DNA of 64,000 bases. Origin: Nocardioides aquaticus (GTDB taxonomy: Bacteria > Actinomycetota > Actinomycetes > Propionibacteriales > Nocardioidaceae). Made by a program: the position numbers and the translations under genes. Below are positions 61,032-64,000 of the stretch, piece by piece (positions within the stretch are counted from its first letter, which is position 1; each line of letters begins with the position of its first letter). A model generated the notes under the pieces. The model worked only from the letters and a program-made list of their open reading frames with translations. It was not told the DNA's origin and did not search any database. The stretch is from the NCBI RefSeq assembly GCF_018459925.1, contig NZ_CP075371.1:2232001-2296000 (forward strand). The letters are read 5' to 3'.

Positions 61032-61460
61032 TCAGGCCGCGCGGTGGACCCGACGGCCCTGGACGTCGTCGGTGCCCAGGGTCAGCCACTGGGAGGTGAG
61101 GCCGGCCTCCCACGGCTGCGTACGGGGTGCCGACCACAGCGAGGCCAGGACGGCCGCCTCCTGCACCCGCTGCGGGACGCCGGCGACGGTGACCGACCAG
61201 GTGGGGGGCTCGCCGCCCTGCGCGTCGTCGACCTGGAAGGTCACCGGGCGCTCGCTGGCACGGCGGGCCGCGGGCCCGAAGGCGGCCGCCCGGAACCGCA
61301 GCTGTGTGTCCTGCAGCAGGTAGGTCGTCACCACCACGACCACCCGGTCGTCGACGACGAGGCAGATCCGGCCGAAGGACCGTGACCCCAGGAGCGCCCG
61401 GCAGGTGTCCGCGTCGAGCTGTTCCAGGGCCGGGCGGGCCCCTAGGCTGCGGCCCGCCAC
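61032..61460 (-). CDS. Pyridoxamine 5'-phosphate oxidase-fold protein
   Basis: 142 aa flavin-reductase-like split-barrel. ALEQLDADTCRALLGSRSFGRICLVVDDRVVVVV is the typical opening of actinobacterial PPOX-fold proteins, followed by ATGPAA-like AAAFGPAARRASERPVTFQVDD. Some DosR-regulon proteins (for example Rv3129) share this fold. GTG 61460 has GGGGAG just upstream. The possible cofactor (FMN or F420) and role are unknown. Convergent with xfp. Confidence 0.78.
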   Translation of the reverse strand: MAGRSLGARPALEQLDADTCRALLGSRSFGRICLVVDDRVVVVVTTYLLQDTQLRFRAAAFGPAARRASERPVTFQVDDAQGGEPPTWSVTVAGVPQRVQEAAVLASLWSAPRTQPWEAGLTSQWLTLGTDDVQGRRVHRAA

Positions 61461-61569
61461 GCGTCTCCCCGTCTGCTCATGGCACCAGCCTGCGGTCTGC
61501 CGGCACACGCGGGACAGGGCACGGCGACCCTGTCGACGGGGCCGGTCGGGACCGCCCGGGCGGCTGCCC

Positions 61570-64000
61570 TCACGAGGTCTGCCGCAGTCGACGGGGGACA
61601 CCCGGGTCGGGCGTGGTGGCGCCGTCGAGGCGCAGCTTCACGTCGACCAGGTGCACCCCGTCCACGTCGACCAGGACGGGGTTGAGGTCGAGCTCGGCGA
61701 CCTCCGGCACCTCCGAGGCCAGCGCCCCGAGGGCGGTCACGGCCCGCTCGAGGGCGGTCACGTCGGCCCGGGGCGCGCCGCGGTAGCCGTCCAGCAGGGG
61801 CCAGGCCCGCAGCGACCGGATCGCCCGCGCGACGGCGCCCGGGTCGAGCGGGGGCAGCAGGAACACCCGGTCGTCCAGCAGGTCGGTGGTGGTGCCGCCC
61901 GCGGCGACCATCACGAGCGGGCCGAAGGTGGGGTCGCGGACCATGCCGAGGGCCAGCTCGACGCCCCGGGCCATCGGCTGCACCACCACGTCGACGGTGT
62001 CGGCAGGCACGCCCAGCTCGCTGCCGAACGCCGCGGCGGCCGCGGACACCTCCGTCGGCGAGGTCAGCCCGGTCCGCACCAGGCCGCGGTCCGACTTGTG
62101 CACCACGCGGGGGTCGCCGACCTTCAGCGCGACGGGGAAGCCGGCCAGGACGGCGGCCGCCACCGCGCCGGCGGGACCGCTGGCAGGCACGCCCTCGGGG
62201 TCCAGGCCGTACGGCGCGAGCAGCCGTCGGGTCGCCTCCAGGTCGAGCCACCCGGCCCCGTGCCCGGCCAGGCCACGCGCCACGGTCGCCCGCGACTCGT
62301 CGGGCGGCGCGGGGTCGGTTCGGGGGACCGCCAGCCACCCGGCGTACCGGCTCGCCCGGGCCAGCGCGTCGACCGCCTCGGGGACCCCGCCCAGCGACGT
62401 GACGCCCGGGACGCGGGGGACGTCGCCACCGGTCCCGATCGTGACCAGCAGGACCGGCACGCCCGGACGCGTGGCCCGGGCGTCCGCGAGGGCCGCGGCC
62501 AGCGGGCCGGGGTCGGCGACGAGGGTCTCGACGAGGACGACCAGCAGGGCGTCCACCTCGTCCGAGGCCAGCACCTGCTCCACCACGGCGGCCAGCAGAC
62601 CGGGCTCGGCGCCGGCCCCGAGGTCGACCGGGTTGGTCGCGCCGGCCAGGCCCGGGGCGACGGCGTCGAGCCGGCCCCGGAGGTCGTCGGTGAACGGGGC
62701 GACGACCAGACCGGCCCCGTCGGCCGCGTCGGCGGCCAGCACCCCGGCGCCGCCGGCGTTGGTGACGACGGCGACCCGCGGGCCCGCCGGGTACGGCTGC
62801 TCGGTCAGCACCAGCGCCGTCGCCGCCACCTCCTCCACGGAGCGGCACACGACCACGCCGGCGTGACCGGCGAGGGCGTCCACCGCGGTCGAGGACGTGG
62901 CGGTGGCAGCGGTGTGGGAGGCGCCCGCGCGCCGACCGCCGGCGGAGCGCCCGCCGGAGACGAGCAGGAGCGGCTTGGTCTCGGAGAAGCGGCGCGCCAG
63001 GCGGGCCAGCTTGGGGGCGTTGCCGAAGGACTCGAGGTACAGCGCCGCCGCCGTGACCTCCGGGTCGTCCATCCACGCGCAGAGCAGGTCGTTGCCGGAC
63101 ACGTCGGCCTTGTTGCCGAGGGAGACGAAGCTCCGCACGCCCAGGCCGGTGCGTCGGGCGACGTCGAGCAGCGCCACGCCCACGCCGCCCGACTGCGAGG
63201 CGACGGCGAGCCCGCCGACCGGGGGCACCAGGTCGGTGAAGGTGGCGTTGAGCCGGACGGCGGGGTCGTTGGCCACCACCCCGAGGCAGTTCGGCCCCAC
63301 CAGCCGGATGCTGTGGGAGCGGGCCAGCCGGACCAGCTCGCGCTGCTGCTCGGCCCCGGCGGGGCCGGTCTCGGCGAAGCCGGAGGAGACGACCACGACC
63401 GCGCGGGCCCCGGCGGCCGCGGCGTCGAGCAGCACCGCGGCGACGGCCGGGGTCGGCACCGCCACGACGACGAGGTCGACGGGCCCGGGTGCGTCGGCCA
63501 CGCGCGCGACCGCCGGGACGCCGGCGACCTCGGCGGCGGTGGGGTGCACCGCGACGAGCGACCCGGTGAAGCCGCCCCGGACGACCGACCCGAGGACCGC
63601 GGCGCCGATGCCGACGCCGTCGCGGCGCGCCCCGACGACGGCCACCCCGGCGGGCCGGGAGAGGGCCGAGAGGGACCGGACCTCCGAGGTGATCTCGCGC
63701 CGGTCCGCCGCCGCGACGGCGGCCGCCGACGCGGCGGTCGACATCCGCACCTCGACCACGCCCTGCTCGGTCACCCGCTCGACGGTGAAGCCGGCCGCGC
63801 GGAAGACCTGGGTCATCGCCCCGTTCTCGGCGAGCACGTCGGCGGTGAAGCGGCGCACGCCGAGGTCCCGGCCGGCCGCGGCGAGGTGCTCCAGCAGGAG
63901 CGCGCCGAGCCCGTGGCCGCGGTGGTCGTCGGCGACCAGGAACGCGACCTCCGCGGTGGCGGGGTCGATCCGCTCGGCGGTGGCCAGCGCGACGACCCGG
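61570..64000 (-). CDS. GNAT acetyltransferase / NDP-forming acyl-CoA synthetase fusion (start outside window)
   Basis: At least 809 aa visible; the N-terminus lies beyond the window edge. The visible start is the end of a GNAT domain with the acetyl-CoA loop DDHRGHGLGALLLEHL. The following 700 residues are NDP-forming acyl-CoA synthetase: CoA-binding AVVGARRDGVGIGAAVL, SGFAETG, phospho-His region VGPNCLGVVAND, ASQSGGVGVALLD, and an ATP-grasp part (VALKVGDPRVVHKSDRGLV, VVVQPMARGVELALGM). The order GNAT first is that of actinobacterial PatA-type lysine acetyltransferases, the reverse of enterobacterial PatZ. Probably modifies acetyl-CoA synthetase or other proteins; direct acetate-CoA ligase activity is also possible. 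Normal stop just upstream of the PPOX gene. Confidence 0.87.
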   Translation of the reverse strand, partial: RVVALATAERIDPATAEVAFLVADDHRGHGLGALLLEHLAAAGRDLGVRRFTADVLAENGAMTQVFRAAGFTVERVTEQGVVEVRMSTAASAAAVAAADRREITSEVRSLSALSRPAGVAVVGARRDGVGIGAAVLGSVVRGGFTGSLVAVHPTAAEVAGVPAVARVADAPGPVDLVVVAVPTPAVAAVLLDAAAAGARAVVVVSSGFAETGPAGAEQQRELVRLARSHSIRLVGPNCLGVVANDPAVRLNATFTDLVPPVGGLAVASQSGGVGVALLDVARRTGLGVRSFVSLGNKADVSGNDLLCAWMDDPEVTAAALYLESFGNAPKLARLARRFSETKPLLLVSGGRSAGGRRAGASHTAATATSSTAVDALAGHAGVVVCRSVEEVAATALVLTEQPYPAGPRVAVVTNAGGAGVLAADAADGAGLVVAPFTDDLRGRLDAVAPGLAGATNPVDLGAGAEPGLLAAVVEQVLASDEVDALLVVLVETLVADPGPLAAALADARATRPGVPVLLVTIGTGGDVPRVPGVTSLGGVPEAVDALARASRYAGWLAVPRTDPAPPDESRATVARGLAGHGAGWLDLEATRRLLAPYGLDPEGVPASGPAGAVAAAVLAGFPVALKVGDPRVVHKSDRGLVRTGLTSPTEVSAAAAAFGSELGVPADTVDVVVQPMARGVELALGMVRDPTFGPLVMVAAGGTTTDLLDDRVFLLPPLDPGAVARAIRSLRAWPLLDGYRGAPRADVTALERAVTALGALASEVPEVAELDLNPVLVDVDGVHLVDVKLRLDGATTPDPGVPRRLRQTS

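Noticed and set aside
61548..61561. GGGACCGCCCGGGC upstream of the PPOX-fold gene as a DosR-like box
   Set aside because: Right half does not match and the distance (88) is off; G/C-rich matches like this are common by chance here.

Overview
The window is very GC-rich DNA with many GTG starts, stop/start overlaps and several apparently leaderless promoters. Together with NarL/HisKA_3 two-component systems, GAF-ANTAR proteins, a fused CydDC and a DevR/DevS pair, this points to a high-GC actinobacterium, plausibly of the Nocardioides type. The genus is inference. No rRNA, tRNA, CRISPR array, transposase or phage gene was seen.

Layout. 0-4.5 kb: two NarL-type two-component systems, one with a response regulator lacking its DNA-binding domain, a broken CopC-like gene and a small secreted protein. 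4.6-9.7 kb: a BCCT (choline/betaine) transporter, membrane proteins, a phosphatidylcholine-synthase-like enzyme and a LuxR-type regulator. 10-15 kb: opine-dehydrogenase-like, acyl-CoA dehydrogenase, VanX-like and amidohydrolase genes. 15.1-21 kb: cytochrome bd oxidase (cydA, cydB and fused cydDC). 21-26.4 kb: SulP transporter, BON protein, UPF0104 protein and a GAF histidine kinase. 26.6-38.5 kb: universal stress protein (USP) operons with a phosphotransferase/ATPase fusion, DUF1003, two GAF-ANTAR regulators, DUF4389, VIT, DUF2231 and a zinc alcohol dehydrogenase. 38.8-47.5 kb: BON protein, amino-acid antiporter, arginine deiminase (frameshifted), ornithine carbamoyltransferase, flavodoxin, a P-type ATPase and a USP. 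47.6-51.2 kb: XRE regulator, secreted VWA protein and Ser/Thr kinase. 51.2-57.5 kb: devR, arcC, a CtpF-like ATPase and devS. 57.5-64 kb: USP, phosphoketolase, a PPOX-fold protein and a GNAT/acyl-CoA synthetase fusion cut by the window end.

Main result. The 23-61 kb part looks like a hypoxia/dormancy island built on a DevR(DosR)/DevS system. The response regulator at 51.2-51.9 kb keeps the DevR recognition helix, and the kinase at 55.8-57.5 kb keeps the His expected to bind heme in its first GAF domain. Palindromes resembling the mycobacterial DosR box (about GGGACCTNNGGCCC) lie before many genes. Before five minus-strand operons the box edge is 57 or 58 bases from the start codon. The putative targets join stress proteins with energy metabolism usable without oxygen: the complete arginine deiminase pathway (arcA, arcB, arcC plus antiporter), phosphoketolase, alcohol dehydrogenase and P-type ATPases.

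Caution. Three genes (copC-like, histidine kinase, arcA) contain at least four apparent single-base losses, all in runs of G or C. This may reflect sequencing error rather than real gene decay.
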